Shown one piece after another: positions 52,533-61,870 of a DNA stretch of 64,000 bases (position 1 is its first letter; each line of letters begins with the position of its first letter). The DNA is from Saccharibacillus sp. O23 (GTDB taxonomy: Bacteria > Bacillota > Bacilli > Paenibacillales > Paenibacillaceae): positions 248,001-312,000 of the forward strand of contig NZ_NJDE01000007.1 in NCBI RefSeq assembly GCF_002205895.1, in the 5' to 3' direction. The notes beneath the pieces are model-generated. The model ran no database searches and had not been told where the DNA came from. It worked only from the letters and a program-made list of their open reading frames with translations. Made by a program: the position numbers and the translations under genes.

Positions 52533-52546
52533 GTAAAGCGGTTACA
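52533..52546 (+). promoter_or_regulatory. cre-like site before the GH3 gene
   Basis: GTAAAGCGGTTACA matches 12 of 14 positions of the CcpA consensus and shares GTAAAGCG with the site at 22400-22413 (minus strand). It lies 13 bases after the TATAAT box, where a bound repressor would block transcription. Confidence 0.45.
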
Positions 52547-52552
52547 TTCAGT

Positions 52553-52662
52553 CGAGTACCTTGTCAACCCTAAAGGTAGGGATACGTTCCCCTAAATCGC
52601 ACCATAAGCGTGTGCGTTTTAGTGAAACGTAATCCTCTGATTAAGAGTTGAAAGGGTACTCG
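52553..52662 (+). promoter_or_regulatory. Structured leader element, copy A (before GH3 gene)
   Basis: A 110-base element closed by a 15-position stem with one mismatch (52553-52567 with 52648-52662). Inside are CCCT/AGGG (52568-52571 with 52578-52581), TACGTT/AACGTA (52583-52588 with 52626-52631) and CTCT/AGAG (52635-52638 with 52644-52647). The TACGTT stem is capped by a 10-bp hairpin (52592-52622) that copy B lacks. The block 52634-52658 is identical to 29905-29929. It ends 34 bases before the GH3 start codon. A multibranched RNA is possible; so is a small inverted-repeat mobile element. Confidence 0.6.
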
Positions 52663-52696
52663 TTACAGCCATATCCGAAAGGGGACTTATCCGATT

Positions 52697-55081
52697 ATGA
52701 CCTATAAAGACGCATCCCGATCCGCTCGCGAACGCACGGAAGACCTGCTTGAGCAGATGACGCTCGAAGAGAAAATCGCGCAGCTTACTTCCGCGCGCAT
52801 GGGCAGCATGATCTCGGACGTGCAGAACTTTATTTTTTCCGAGGATCTCACCAACAAGAACGTGCCGCACGGCTGCGGATATATCAGCCGGATCGGCGGA
52901 GCGACGGATCTGCTGCCGACCGAGATGGCGCGAGCGATGAATACGATCCAGAAGCATTTCGTGGAAAAGACGCGGCTCGGCATTCCGGTGCTGTTCATGA
53001 CGGAAGCAACGTCGGGCGTGCTCAGCCGCAATCATACGCTGTTCCCGCAGAACATCGGCGCGGGCGCGATGTTCGACGAAGAACCGGTGCGCCGGATGGC
53101 CGACGCCATGCGCCGCGAGATGATCGCGACCGGCGAACGTTGGGCGCTCGGACCGGTCGTCGACGTGATCCGCGATCACCGCTACGGCCGTTACGAAGAA
53201 TCGTTCGGCGAAGACGTGTACCTGACCAGCCGGTACGGGGCGGCTTACGTGCAGGGCTTGCAGTCCGACGATCTGACGCAGGGCATTATCGCGACGCTCA
53301 AACATTTCGTGGCGCAGGGCATCAGCGACGGCGGCCGCAACTGCGGACCGGTACATATCACGGACCGCGAGCTGCTGGACGGGTATGCGGTTCCGTTCGA
53401 AGCGGCGATCCGCGATGCGGGCGCGCTATCGGTCATGGCGGCGTACCACGAGATCGACCAGATCCCGGTACACGCTTCTTCCCATATTCTGCGCGACCTG
53501 CTGCGGGATAAGCTCGGCTTCGAAGGACTGACCGTCTCCGACGGCAACGGCATCCAATTGATCCAGTCGTTCCAAGAATACTGCGAGACGCAGGAAGAAT
53601 CCGTGAAGCTGGCGATCGAAGCAGGCATCGAATGCGAATTGGACTTCATGTTCGAACGCTACTTGCAGGGATTGGTAGAAAAAGGCGAAGTGCAGCTCGA
53701 ACTCGTCGACGCCGCCGTTCGCAAAGTGCTGGATCTCAAATTCCGTCTGGGCTTGTTCGATCGTCCTTACGTAGACGAAACCGCGGTCGATGCTTCGGTC
53801 TGTACGCCGGACATGGTGGAGCTGTCGAAAGAAATGGCGCTGCGCACGATGACCCTGCTCAAGAACGATGGCGGCCTTCTGCCGCTGAAGTCTTCGCTCG
53901 GCAAAGTCGCCGTCATCGGCCCGCTCGCCCATGTCAAAGAATTCGCCTACAGCGACTACTCGTACCCGGCGCATATCGAAGACATGTATTACCACTCGGA
54001 AGGGCTGACGGAAGAAGAAGTGCTGGCCCGGACGCTCTTTTTCAAAAAGAAAGACACGCGTTACGAAGATCTGTATCACCAAGACATGCCGACCGTCTAC
54101 GAAGCGCTCCGAAGCGCGCTGCCGCAGTCGGAAGTCGTCTATGCGACCGGCATCAAGGATACGTTCGATTATAACGGCGACGCCGATTTCGATCAGATCG
54201 AAGCGGCCCTCGAACTGGCGAAAGACGCCGACGTGATCGTGGCCGTCTGCGGCGATACCAGCGGCATGGGACGCGAGAACGACAGCGGCGAATCGACGGA
54301 CCGCGTGGAGATCTGCTTGTCGCACGAACAGAAAAAACTGCTGCGCGCGCTGAAAAATACCGGACGTCCGGTCGTACTGGTACTGTGCAACGCGCGTCCG
54401 CTGGAACTGTTGGAAGAAAGCCAGTCAATGGACGCGATTCTCGAAGCTTGGAAACCGGGCATGAAAGGTGCGGAAGCGATCGCGGAGACGCTGACAGGCG
54501 CATACAATCCGGGCGGCAAACTCTCCGTCACGCTGCCGAAAGCGCTCGGCCAACTGCCGGTGCATTATTCGCAGCTCGCCACCGGACACAAGCAGTTCTG
54601 GCGCGGCAAATATCTGGAGATGGATCTGGCTCCGCTGTACCCGTTCGGCTACGGCTTGAGCTATACGACGTTCGAAGCGGAAAACGCGCGGTTCGAGCAG
54701 ACGGACAGCGGCATCAAGGTGACGGCGGACGTGCGGAACGCCGGCGACCGCGAAGGCGATCAGGTCGTGCAGGTGTACGTCCGCAAGAAGTACGCCAGCG
54801 TGCTGCAACCGGAACGCGAACTGAAAGCTTACAAACGCGTCAGCATACCGGCCGGCGGCCGCGCTTCGCTGGAATTCGAGATCGCGTTCGATTCGATCGG
54901 TTATCACGACCTCGACATGAATCTGGTGCTGGAGAACGTCCAGCTCGACGTCATGCTCGGCTTCTCGTCGCAGGATATCCGGGCGGAAGAAACGTTCAAG
55001 TTGGCGTTCGAAGGCGGCAAACGGGAGATTGAGCGGAGAGTGTTCGCGAACGCGTCGAACGTGACGGTTCCGGCTCGTTAA
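52697..55081 (+). CDS. GH3 glycosidase (beta-glucosidase/beta-xylosidase type)
   Basis: A 794-aa cytoplasmic enzyme. The N-terminal TIM barrel begins at LLEQMTLEEKIAQLTS, contains LGPVVDVIRDHRYGRYEESFGEDVYL and the nucleophile Asp282 in LTVSDGNGI. The C-terminal alpha/beta sandwich (about 380-600, VAVIGPLA, VAVCGDTSGMGREN) and a fibronectin III-like domain (about 660-770, FPFGYGLSYTTF-like PLYPFGYGLSYTTF) complete the standard architecture. The ribosome binding site is AAGGGG. No signal peptide. Monocistronic, with a cre-like site and the structured element upstream. Substrate could be beta-glucosides or beta-xylosides. Confidence 0.92.
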   Translation: MTYKDASRSARERTEDLLEQMTLEEKIAQLTSARMGSMISDVQNFIFSEDLTNKNVPHGCGYISRIGGATDLLPTEMARAMNTIQKHFVEKTRLGIPVLFMTEATSGVLSRNHTLFPQNIGAGAMFDEEPVRRMADAMRREMIATGERWALGPVVDVIRDHRYGRYEESFGEDVYLTSRYGAAYVQGLQSDDLTQGIIATLKHFVAQGISDGGRNCGPVHITDRELLDGYAVPFEAAIRDAGALSVMAAYHEIDQIPVHASSHILRDLLRDKLGFEGLTVSDGNGIQLIQSFQEYCETQEESVKLAIEAGIECELDFMFERYLQGLVEKGEVQLELVDAAVRKVLDLKFRLGLFDRPYVDETAVDASVCTPDMVELSKEMALRTMTLLKNDGGLLPLKSSLGKVAVIGPLAHVKEFAYSDYSYPAHIEDMYYHSEGLTEEEVLARTLFFKKKDTRYEDLYHQDMPTVYEALRSALPQSEVVYATGIKDTFDYNGDADFDQIEAALELAKDADVIVAVCGDTSGMGRENDSGESTDRVEICLSHEQKKLLRALKNTGRPVVLVLCNARPLELLEESQSMDAILEAWKPGMKGAEAIAETLTGAYNPGGKLSVTLPKALGQLPVHYSQLATGHKQFWRGKYLEMDLAPLYPFGYGLSYTTFEAENARFEQTDSGIKVTADVRNAGDREGDQVVQVYVRKKYASVLQPERELKAYKRVSIPAGGRASLEFEIAFDSIGYHDLDMNLVLENVQLDVMLGFSSQDIRAEETFKLAFEGGKREIERRVFANASNVTVPAR

Positions 55082-55114
55082 GAATTATCAAGTGAAAGAA
55101 GCGTTTAGACGCCA

Positions 55115-55151
55115 AAAAACGATGCCCCGGAAATTCGAGGGCATCGTTTTT
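55115..55151. terminator. Bidirectional terminator after the GH3 gene
   Basis: A perfect 13-bp stem (55115-55127 with 55139-55151) with an 11-nt loop has an A run on the left arm and a T run on the right arm. It lies between the GH3 gene and the convergent SDR gene. Confidence 0.9.
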
Positions 55152-55231
55152 GCGTGTACGGTAGATGCGGTTGGTCGCCGTCTACATCTCGGATTCTTCA
55201 AGATTGATGAGGATATCTGTATCGTCGGGCT

Positions 55232-56044
55232 TCAGCCCACGAACAGCGATTCCGCTCCGTCGATATGCACGACCGCGCCGCTGATATGGTCGGAATCTTC
55301 CGAAGAGAGGAACAGCACCAGCTTGGCGACCTGTTCCGGTTTGCCGTTGCCTTCCGGCAGAGGAACGGTGCCTTCCGGATATTCGACGGGCTTCGTATTC
55401 ATGCTGTCCGCTTCCGGTTCTTTGTTTTCGCTGCTGAAAATATTCGTGTCGATCGTGCCCGGAGCCACGACGTTGACGCGGATATCCGAGGCCGCCAGTT
55501 CGAACGCGGCCATCTGTCCGAACGCGGCGATCGCCGCTTTGGACGTGCTGTACGCCGAGAAGCCTTTTTGCGAGAACACCCGCGTGCCGCTGAGCGAGCT
55601 GGTGAGCACGATGCTGCCTTTGCCGCTTTTTTTCAGATGCGGAACGGCGTATTTGACGCTGGTAAAAGTACCTTTGACGTTGTTGCCGATCGTCTCGTCC
55701 CACTCGTCGTCTTCGATCGATTCGATCGGACCGATCGCGCCCAGAATGCCGGCGTTGGCGAACAGCGTATCGATCCGGCCGTAGGTCTCGACGACCCGAT
55801 CCAGCGCTTCGCGATACTGGGCGGGCACGGAGATGTCGACGGTCAGCGCCAGCGCTTCGCCTCCGGCGGCTTCGATCTCGGCGCGCGTGCTCTCGACGAA
55901 CTGCGAATCGCGGTCGATCAAGGCGACTTTCGCCCCTTCCTGCGCGAGCAGCAGAGCGGCGGCGCGGCCGATGCCGGCTCCCGCTCCGGTGACGACCGAT
56001 ACTTTTCCGTGCATGCGTCCGTTCGGTTGATTGGATAGGCTCAT
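55232..56044 (-). CDS. Short-chain dehydrogenase/reductase (SDR)
   Basis: A 270-aa cytoplasmic NAD(P)-dependent oxidoreductase of the classical SDR type. The coenzyme motif is TGAGAGIG, the NAG motif is in LFANAGILG, the catalytic Ser lies in IVLTSSLSG and the YxxxK pair in YSTSKAAI. VAPGTIDTNIF follows. The family is too broad for a substrate call. Start 56044 has GAAGGAG; an in-frame ATG at 56080 has no site. It lies downstream of the MFS gene on the same strand (113 bases) and could be co-transcribed with it. Confidence 0.88.
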   Translation of the reverse strand: MSLSNQPNGRMHGKVSVVTGAGAGIGRAAALLLAQEGAKVALIDRDSQFVESTRAEIEAAGGEALALTVDISVPAQYREALDRVVETYGRIDTLFANAGILGAIGPIESIEDDEWDETIGNNVKGTFTSVKYAVPHLKKSGKGSIVLTSSLSGTRVFSQKGFSAYSTSKAAIAAFGQMAAFELAASDIRVNVVAPGTIDTNIFSSENKEPEADSMNTKPVEYPEGTVPLPEGNGKPEQVAKLVLFLSSEDSDHISGAVVHIDGAESLFVG

Positions 56045-56157
56045 GTGTACGCTCCTTCGGGGTAGATTGGGATCGGGCAAACCGCTGCCGCAGACGAAAT
56101 CCGCGGCGGATTCAACGATCCTTTCGGCTTATCCTTACCCGTCAGGACGCGTCTCAA

Positions 56158-57483
56158 TCAGATACCCCGCGCCGGACCGATACGCCGCAGCCAGAGCGCG
56201 GCGATCACGGCGAGCGCCAGATCGACGACGCTCACGATACCGTACGGAAGTTGAAGCGCAGCAACGCGGCCGAGACCCAGCGATTTCTCGCCGGCCGATA
56301 CGATCCATCCGCCGAGCAGCGCGCCGATCGCGCCCATGCCGAGCGACAGGAAGCGGAACACGCCGCCTACCCGGCCGAGCAGACGGTCCGGAACGGCGCG
56401 CTGAAGAATGGACGAACGCACGACGTTATACGTCACGATGAAGAACGCGGCGCAGAAATACGCGGCCCCGACCACGTACGGGCTGCGGGTCAATCCGGCG
56501 ATGCCGTAGAAGACGCCGAGCGCGATCAGCGAGATCAGCATGATCGACGAAGCCGACATCTTGCGGCGCCAGCGTCCGACCGCTTGTCCGCCGATCACGC
56601 TGCCGACGGTCGCGATCGCGAGCAGCACGCCGAAGCCGAACGAATTCAGGCCCAGCACGTCTTGAACGAAGAACACCTGCGTCGCGACCATGCCCGAGAA
56701 AGTCAGCGTGACCAACACGGACATCAGCGCGAGCAGCCGGAGGAACGAATCTTCGCGGATATGGCGGAAGCCGATCGCCATCTCTTGCAGCCAACCGGAA
56801 CGTTTCGGCAGCACGGAATCGGAAGCGTCGTCCGGCACGGTGTCGCCTGCTTGCGCCGTTTCCGGACGGAACGCGCTGCTTAGCGCCAGCAGAAGCGCGA
56901 AAGCGATCAGCGCCGTGACGGAGTCGATCGCGAACGGAAGAATCAGTCCCGCCGCGACGATCAGGCCGCCGAGCGAAGCGCCGAGAATATCGCTGGTAAT
57001 GAGCTGGCCCGCCGTGAACTGGCCGTTGGCTTTCTCGAGTTGGTCTTTATGTACGATGCGCGGGATCAGCGTCTGCACGGTGCTGTCGAACGCGACCCGG
57101 CTTGCGCCGATCAGGAACGTGAACAGCATCAGCAGCGGAATGTTGATCGCTTCCAGCGCCACGCAGGCGGTCAGCGCGATCAAGACGATCGCCCGCAGCA
57201 GGCTGGAAGCCACGGCGATATTTTTGCGCGAATAACGGTCGATCACGACGCCGATCGGCAGGCTGAACAGCAGCCACGGCAGCCGCATCGCCGTCGTGAC
57301 GAGCGAAGCTTCGAACGCGTCGCGGGTCACGCCCGAGATCAGCCACGGGACGGCGGTCAGCGTCAATCCGTCTCCGAGGAACGTCAGCGCGACGGCGGCG
57401 AACAATCGCTTGTAATCGGCATTGGCGCCCAGCCGGGTCGCCGTTTTGTCCGGAGGATCGGTTGGAGCGGAATTTTGCATCAT
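56158..57483 (-). CDS. MFS transporter (drug-efflux-like, MFS_3 type)
   Basis: A 441-aa protein with about 12 transmembrane helices, resembling the MFS_3/enterobactin exporter-like group of efflux pumps. Segments such as FLGDGLTLTAVPWLISGVTRD in helix 1 and LPIGVVIDRYSRKNIAVASSLLRA in the loop 2-3 region are typical. A cytoplasmic loop near residue 205 is acidic and low in complexity. Several ATGs lie close together at the start; 57483 is preferred because AGGAG is then 11 bases away, whereas at 57492 it is only 2 bases away. Followed on the same strand by the SDR gene. Substrate unknown. Confidence 0.85.
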   Translation of the reverse strand: MMQNSAPTDPPDKTATRLGANADYKRLFAAVALTFLGDGLTLTAVPWLISGVTRDAFEASLVTTAMRLPWLLFSLPIGVVIDRYSRKNIAVASSLLRAIVLIALTACVALEAINIPLLMLFTFLIGASRVAFDSTVQTLIPRIVHKDQLEKANGQFTAGQLITSDILGASLGGLIVAAGLILPFAIDSVTALIAFALLLALSSAFRPETAQAGDTVPDDASDSVLPKRSGWLQEMAIGFRHIREDSFLRLLALMSVLVTLTFSGMVATQVFFVQDVLGLNSFGFGVLLAIATVGSVIGGQAVGRWRRKMSASSIMLISLIALGVFYGIAGLTRSPYVVGAAYFCAAFFIVTYNVVRSSILQRAVPDRLLGRVGGVFRFLSLGMGAIGALLGGWIVSAGEKSLGLGRVAALQLPYGIVSVVDLALAVIAALWLRRIGPARGI

Positions 57484-57838
57484 GAACGGCATTTCTCCTT
57501 TTTAGGTAAACGTTTTCGTCGGTCGGTCGTTTCCATATTACTTGAATTCCTTCAAAATTTCAGCTTTCGGAGTTTCGGTCGTTATTTTGAAAAGGGGAAG
57601 GGTAAATAATTTTTAACATATCGCATCTGTAAGGATAAACGCAGCAATTTGTAAAAAGATTAACGATTCCGAAGAAGTTTGTCAGGCTCATGTCAGGAAA
57701 AATCCGGTATACTGGAAATAACGTCTGCGAAATGCTTTCGTTTGCCCGCCGGATTCGGAGGCATTCGGAACGATCGAAACGTTTGTCGGAAGTTCGCACG
57801 TAGTCTTACTAATCGCTGCAAGGTTCGGAGGAATGATT
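57484..57838. other. Divergent intergenic region
   Basis: This spacer separates the leftward MFS gene from the rightward ABC exporter. It is AT-richer than its surroundings (57590-57670). A TATACT box at 57708-57713 is the only promoter-like element noticed, with no well-spaced -35 box. No hairpin or repeat was found. Confidence 0.3.
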
Positions 57839-59599
57839 ATGTCGTTAGTCTTTGCCTTTTTAAAGAAGTACCGGATCGCAGCCATTCTGGCGCTCCTGAT
57901 GATGGTCATCGAATTGACGGTCGAACTTGCGCAGCCTTATCTGATTTCGAAGATCATCGACGACGGCATCGCGAAATCGGATCTCGGGGTCGTCTGGACG
58001 TGGGGAATCGTCCTGCTGGTCGGCACGGTGTTCGCGTTCGCGGCCGGGGTGTCCAGCTCGTTCTTCGCCGCCTATGCGAGTCAAGGATTCGCCAGCGATC
58101 TGCGGGAAAAGCTGTACGATAAAGTGCAGTCGTTCTCCTATTCGGTGTTCAGCCGGTTCGCGACGTCTTCCTTGATCACGCGGATGACGGGCGACGTCAC
58201 CATGCTTCAAGACACGATCTTCATGAGCTTGCGCTTCATGACCCGCGTTCCGCTGGTCGTAGCCGGAAGCGTTATCATGGCGATGGTCGTCAACTTCAAG
58301 CTCGGCCTGCTGCTCGCGCTGACGGTACCGCTGCTGCTCGCGTTCGTGTTCTGGATCATGAAGCGAGCCGGCTCCATGTTCAAGAACGTGCAGAAACGGC
58401 TGGACAAAGTGAACGGAGTCATTCAAGAAAACTTGACGGGCATCCGCTTGATCCGGGTATTCGTGCGCATGAAGCACGAGAACGGCCGCTTCGCCGCTTC
58501 CAGCGGCAAGCTGATGAAGAACACGGTTTCCGCGCTGCGCTTGACCGAAACGACCATGCCGTTCATCATGCTGGTCATGAACGCGGCGATCGTCGCCGTA
58601 TTGTGGTTCGGACGCGCGGACATTGCCGCAGGCAGCGCCAGCGTCGGCGAAGTGGTCGCGGTCGCCAACTATGCGCTTCGCACGATCGGCGCATTGTCCG
58701 CGTTCTCTTGGATCGCGGTCACGTTCTCGCGGGCCGGCGCTTCGGCGCAGCGGATTCAGGAAGTGATGGATACGGAGAGCGGAGAAGCCGCCGAACGCGC
58801 TTCGGCCGAAGCGGCGGATCGATCGTCGAATCCGGTTGACGGCCAAGCGTCGTTCAGAGGCGCGGTCGAGTTCGAAAACGTTTCGTTCCGTTATCCGACG
58901 AGCGATATCAAAGTGCTGGAAGACATCTCGTTCAAGATCGAAGCGGGCAACCGCGTCGCGATCATGGGCGCCACGGGTTCCGGCAAATCGTCGCTGGTCC
59001 AACTCATTCCGCGCTTGTACGACCGCGATCAAGGCCGCATCACGATCGACGGACGGCCGATCGACGAATGGAACACGGAGACGCTCCGCCGGAGCATCGG
59101 CTACGTGCCGCAGGAAGTGCTGCTGTTCACCGGTTCCATCCGCGAGAATATCGCTTGGGGCCGCGAAGACGCTTCGTTCGAAGAGATCGTCGAAGCGGCG
59201 AAGATCGCGCAGATCCACGAGACGGTCGAGAAGCTGCCGAACGGGTACGATACGCAGCTCGGTCAGCGCGGGGTCAATCTGTCGGGCGGCCAGAAACAGC
59301 GGCTCTCGATCGCCCGCGCGCTGGTGCGCCGTCCGAAGATTCTGATTCTCGACGACAGCACGAGCGCGCTCGATCTGGCGACCGAAGCGAGACTGCTCGG
59401 CGCGCTCGAAGACATCTCGTGCACGACGTTCCTGATTACGCAGAAGATCAGTTCCACGCAGGCGGCGGACTTGATCCTGCTGCTCGACGAAGGCCGTCTG
59501 ATCGCGGGCGGCACGCATCACGAATTGATGCGGACGTCCGAACTGTATCGCGGCATTTACGAATCGCAATTCGAAAAGGGGGAAGCGCTGCATGCCTAA
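57839..59599 (+). CDS. ABC exporter half-transporter with degenerate ATP site
   Basis: A 586-aa type IV ABC exporter half (six-helix transmembrane domain about 1-310, ATPase about 340-580). Walker A is GATGSGKSS with Lys383 and the signature is canonical LSGGQ. The Walker B catalytic Glu is replaced by Asp506 (LILDDSTS), and the H-loop His is replaced by Gln535 (LITQKIS). These changes mark the non-catalytic subunit of heterodimeric exporters such as TM287/288, BmrCD and LmrCD. The start at 57839 has GGAGG at 7 bases; the ATG at 57833 is too close. It overlaps the next gene by 8 bases. Probable multidrug or lipid-like substrate. Confidence 0.9.
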   Translation: MSLVFAFLKKYRIAAILALLMMVIELTVELAQPYLISKIIDDGIAKSDLGVVWTWGIVLLVGTVFAFAAGVSSSFFAAYASQGFASDLREKLYDKVQSFSYSVFSRFATSSLITRMTGDVTMLQDTIFMSLRFMTRVPLVVAGSVIMAMVVNFKLGLLLALTVPLLLAFVFWIMKRAGSMFKNVQKRLDKVNGVIQENLTGIRLIRVFVRMKHENGRFAASSGKLMKNTVSALRLTETTMPFIMLVMNAAIVAVLWFGRADIAAGSASVGEVVAVANYALRTIGALSAFSWIAVTFSRAGASAQRIQEVMDTESGEAAERASAEAADRSSNPVDGQASFRGAVEFENVSFRYPTSDIKVLEDISFKIEAGNRVAIMGATGSGKSSLVQLIPRLYDRDQGRITIDGRPIDEWNTETLRRSIGYVPQEVLLFTGSIRENIAWGREDASFEEIVEAAKIAQIHETVEKLPNGYDTQLGQRGVNLSGGQKQRLSIARALVRRPKILILDDSTSALDLATEARLLGALEDISCTTFLITQKISSTQAADLILLLDEGRLIAGGTHHELMRTSELYRGIYESQFEKGEALHA

Positions 59600-61451
59600 G
59601 TCCAACGCGCTGACGGAACCCTTCCTTCAGCCCCGGCCTCCGGTCATCGCCGACCCGTCCAAAGCGCAAGGCGAATACAAGAAGAAAAAGCGGGCGAAAA
59701 ACGTCTCCGGCACGCTGGCCCGCATCTGGCATTACCTGGCCCGGCGCAAACTGAAATTGGGACTGGTCTTGTTCATGGTCTTGATCAGCTCGGCGCTGTC
59801 GCTGCTCGGTCCTTACATGATCGGGGTCGCGGTCGACGATTATCTCGGCGGCGACGGCGCATTCTGGGGAATGGGCTGGGTACGGTTCCTGATCATGCTC
59901 GGCGTCGTTTATCTGCTCGGTCCGATCACGTCTTTTCTCCAGAGCATCTGGATGATCGAGATCGCGCAGGAGACGGTGTACCGGATGCGCGTCGATCTGT
60001 TCTCCCATCTGCATAAGCTTCCGATCCCGTTCTTCGGCAAAAGGCAGCAGGGCGAGCTCATGAGCCGGGTCACCAACGATATCGAGAACGTCAGCGCCAC
60101 GCTGAACAGTTCGGCGATCCAGATCTTCTCCAGCGTGCTGATCCTGTTCGGTACGCTGGGCGTCATGCTCTCGCTGAGTCCGCTGCTTACGCTGCTGACG
60201 TTCATCGTCGTGCCGCTGATGGCGGTCGGCATGAGATGGATCACCCGCCGTACCGGCCCGCTGTTCAAAGAACGCCAGAGCAATCTGGGCGATCTGAACG
60301 GGTATATCGAAGAGACGTTGTCGGGACAGCGGATCATCAAAGCTTTTTCCCAAGAAGACCGGGTCAAGCAGGAGTTCGCGGTCCGCAACGAAAAGATCCG
60401 ATTGTCGGGTTTCTGGGCGCAAACGATCTCCGGCATGATCCCGAAACTGATGAACAGTCTCAATAACTTGAGCTTCGCGCTCGTTGCGGGCATCGGCGGG
60501 ATTCTGGCGATCAACGGGCAGGTGACGATCGGCGTCATTATCGTATTCGTCGAATACGCGCGCCAATTCACCCGTCCGCTGAACGATCTGGCGAACCAAT
60601 GGAACACGCTGCTGTCGGCGATCGCCGGCGCGGAGCGGGTGTTCGAGATCATGGATGAAGAAGTCGAAAACAAAGACGAAGGCAAAGCCGCCAAGCTGGA
60701 CAAGATCGAAGGCGCGGTCAAATTCGAAGACGTCTCGTTCAGCTACGACGAAGGCCGCAACACGCTGTCGGACATTTCGTTCGAAGCGAAGCCCGGCGAG
60801 ACGATCGCGCTCGTCGGTCCGACCGGCGCGGGCAAGACGACGCTGATCCAACTGCTGTCGCGTTTCTACGACGCCAGCGGAGGCCGGATCACGATCGACG
60901 GACGCGAGATCGGGACCATCCAGCGGGAGAATCTGCGCTCGCATATGGCGTTCGTGCTGCAGGACACGTTCTTGTTCGAAGGCACCATTCGCGAAAATAT
61001 CCGTTACGGACGCCTTGACGCCACGGACGAAGAAATCGAAGAAGCGGCCAAGCTCGCCAACGCCCATTCGTTTATCGCGCGGCTGCCGGGCGGTTACGAC
61101 AAGATGCTGACGGGCGGCGGCAGCGGCATCAGCCAAGGGCAGAAGCAGCTCCTCGCGATCGCGCGGGCCATGCTCGCCGACCCGGCCATTCTCGTCTTGG
61201 ACGAAGCGACGAGCAGTATCGATACGGTGACGGAGATCAAGATTCAGCAGGGGCTTCAGCGCTTGATGAAGGGCCGGACGAGCTTCGTCATCGCTCACCG
61301 GCTGAACACGATCCGTCAGGCGGACCAGATCCTCGTGCTCAAAGACGGAGGCCTGCTCGAACGCGGCTCGCATGAAGAACTGCTGAAGCGGGGCGGGTTC
61401 TATAGCGGGTTGTATCATGGGCAGGGGGTCGAAGAAGAGGCGGGGGACTGA
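59592..61451 (+). CDS. ABC exporter half-transporter with canonical catalytic residues
   Basis: A 619-aa partner of the preceding half-transporter. A cytoplasmic N-terminal tail of about 50 residues, rich in Lys, precedes six helices (about 55-345) and the ATPase. Walker A is GPTGAGKTT, Walker B VLDEATSS with catalytic Glu538, and H-loop His569 in IAHRLNTI. Its own signature is altered to ISQGQ (513-517). In this architecture the altered signature completes the degenerate site, while Glu538/His569 pair with the partner's LSGGQ. This complementarity is strong evidence for a heterodimer. The ribosome binding site AAGGGGG lies inside the upstream gene. Confidence 0.92.
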   Translation: MPKSNALTEPFLQPRPPVIADPSKAQGEYKKKKRAKNVSGTLARIWHYLARRKLKLGLVLFMVLISSALSLLGPYMIGVAVDDYLGGDGAFWGMGWVRFLIMLGVVYLLGPITSFLQSIWMIEIAQETVYRMRVDLFSHLHKLPIPFFGKRQQGELMSRVTNDIENVSATLNSSAIQIFSSVLILFGTLGVMLSLSPLLTLLTFIVVPLMAVGMRWITRRTGPLFKERQSNLGDLNGYIEETLSGQRIIKAFSQEDRVKQEFAVRNEKIRLSGFWAQTISGMIPKLMNSLNNLSFALVAGIGGILAINGQVTIGVIIVFVEYARQFTRPLNDLANQWNTLLSAIAGAERVFEIMDEEVENKDEGKAAKLDKIEGAVKFEDVSFSYDEGRNTLSDISFEAKPGETIALVGPTGAGKTTLIQLLSRFYDASGGRITIDGREIGTIQRENLRSHMAFVLQDTFLFEGTIRENIRYGRLDATDEEIEEAAKLANAHSFIARLPGGYDKMLTGGGSGISQGQKQLLAIARAMLADPAILVLDEATSSIDTVTEIKIQQGLQRLMKGRTSFVIAHRLNTIRQADQILVLKDGGLLERGSHEELLKRGGFYSGLYHGQGVEEEAGD

Positions 61452-61527
61452 GAAGACTCGGCTTCGAGTGCCGAGAAGATCCGCTGACGCAGAACAGATG
61501 CGGCGGCGCCAGAAAGATTTCGCTCCA

Positions 61528-61593
61528 GTCGCGTGTTGTAATCGGAAAATTTGGGATTAGACTAAATGGGTATTTTCCGATTACAAAGGCGAC
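61528..61593. repeat. Long perfect inverted repeat (15 + 5 bp arms)
   Basis: TTGTAATCGGAAAAT (61536-61550) is perfectly inverted at 61572-61586 around a 21-bp AT-rich loop. After a short interruption GTCGC (61528-61532) pairs with GCGAC (61589-61593). There is no T tract, so it is not an ordinary terminator. It lies between the ABC exporter and the M20 peptidase gene; the rest of this 419-bp spacer shows only the terminator at 61667-61694. Confidence 0.7.
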
Positions 61594-61666
61594 CGTTATC
61601 ACTCTTCCGCTGAAATCTTCCTTCTGCCTTCTTATCTGTTCTCAACTTAGGCATTCTCGACAAACC

Positions 61667-61694
61667 AAACCTCATCTTCGGATGAGGTTTTTTG
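61667..61694 (+). terminator. UUCG-loop intrinsic terminator
   Basis: A 10-bp stem (61667-61676 with 61681-61690) capped by TTCG is followed by further T. It probably ends the ABC exporter transcript. Confidence 0.88.
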
Positions 61695-61870
61695 GTAGGG
61701 AAAGGTCGAACAAGCGGTAAGGGCGTAGGAGAGGTTGGGGCTTATCGAATCTTTTTTACGACTTAGACAGCTTCTATAACGGCTTGAGGATCAAGGGATC
61801 TATAATAGACGAAAAGCTAAAGTGCGAAGGCGAATCGAGAGACAACGCCGGAAAAGAAAGGGGAGACGGG

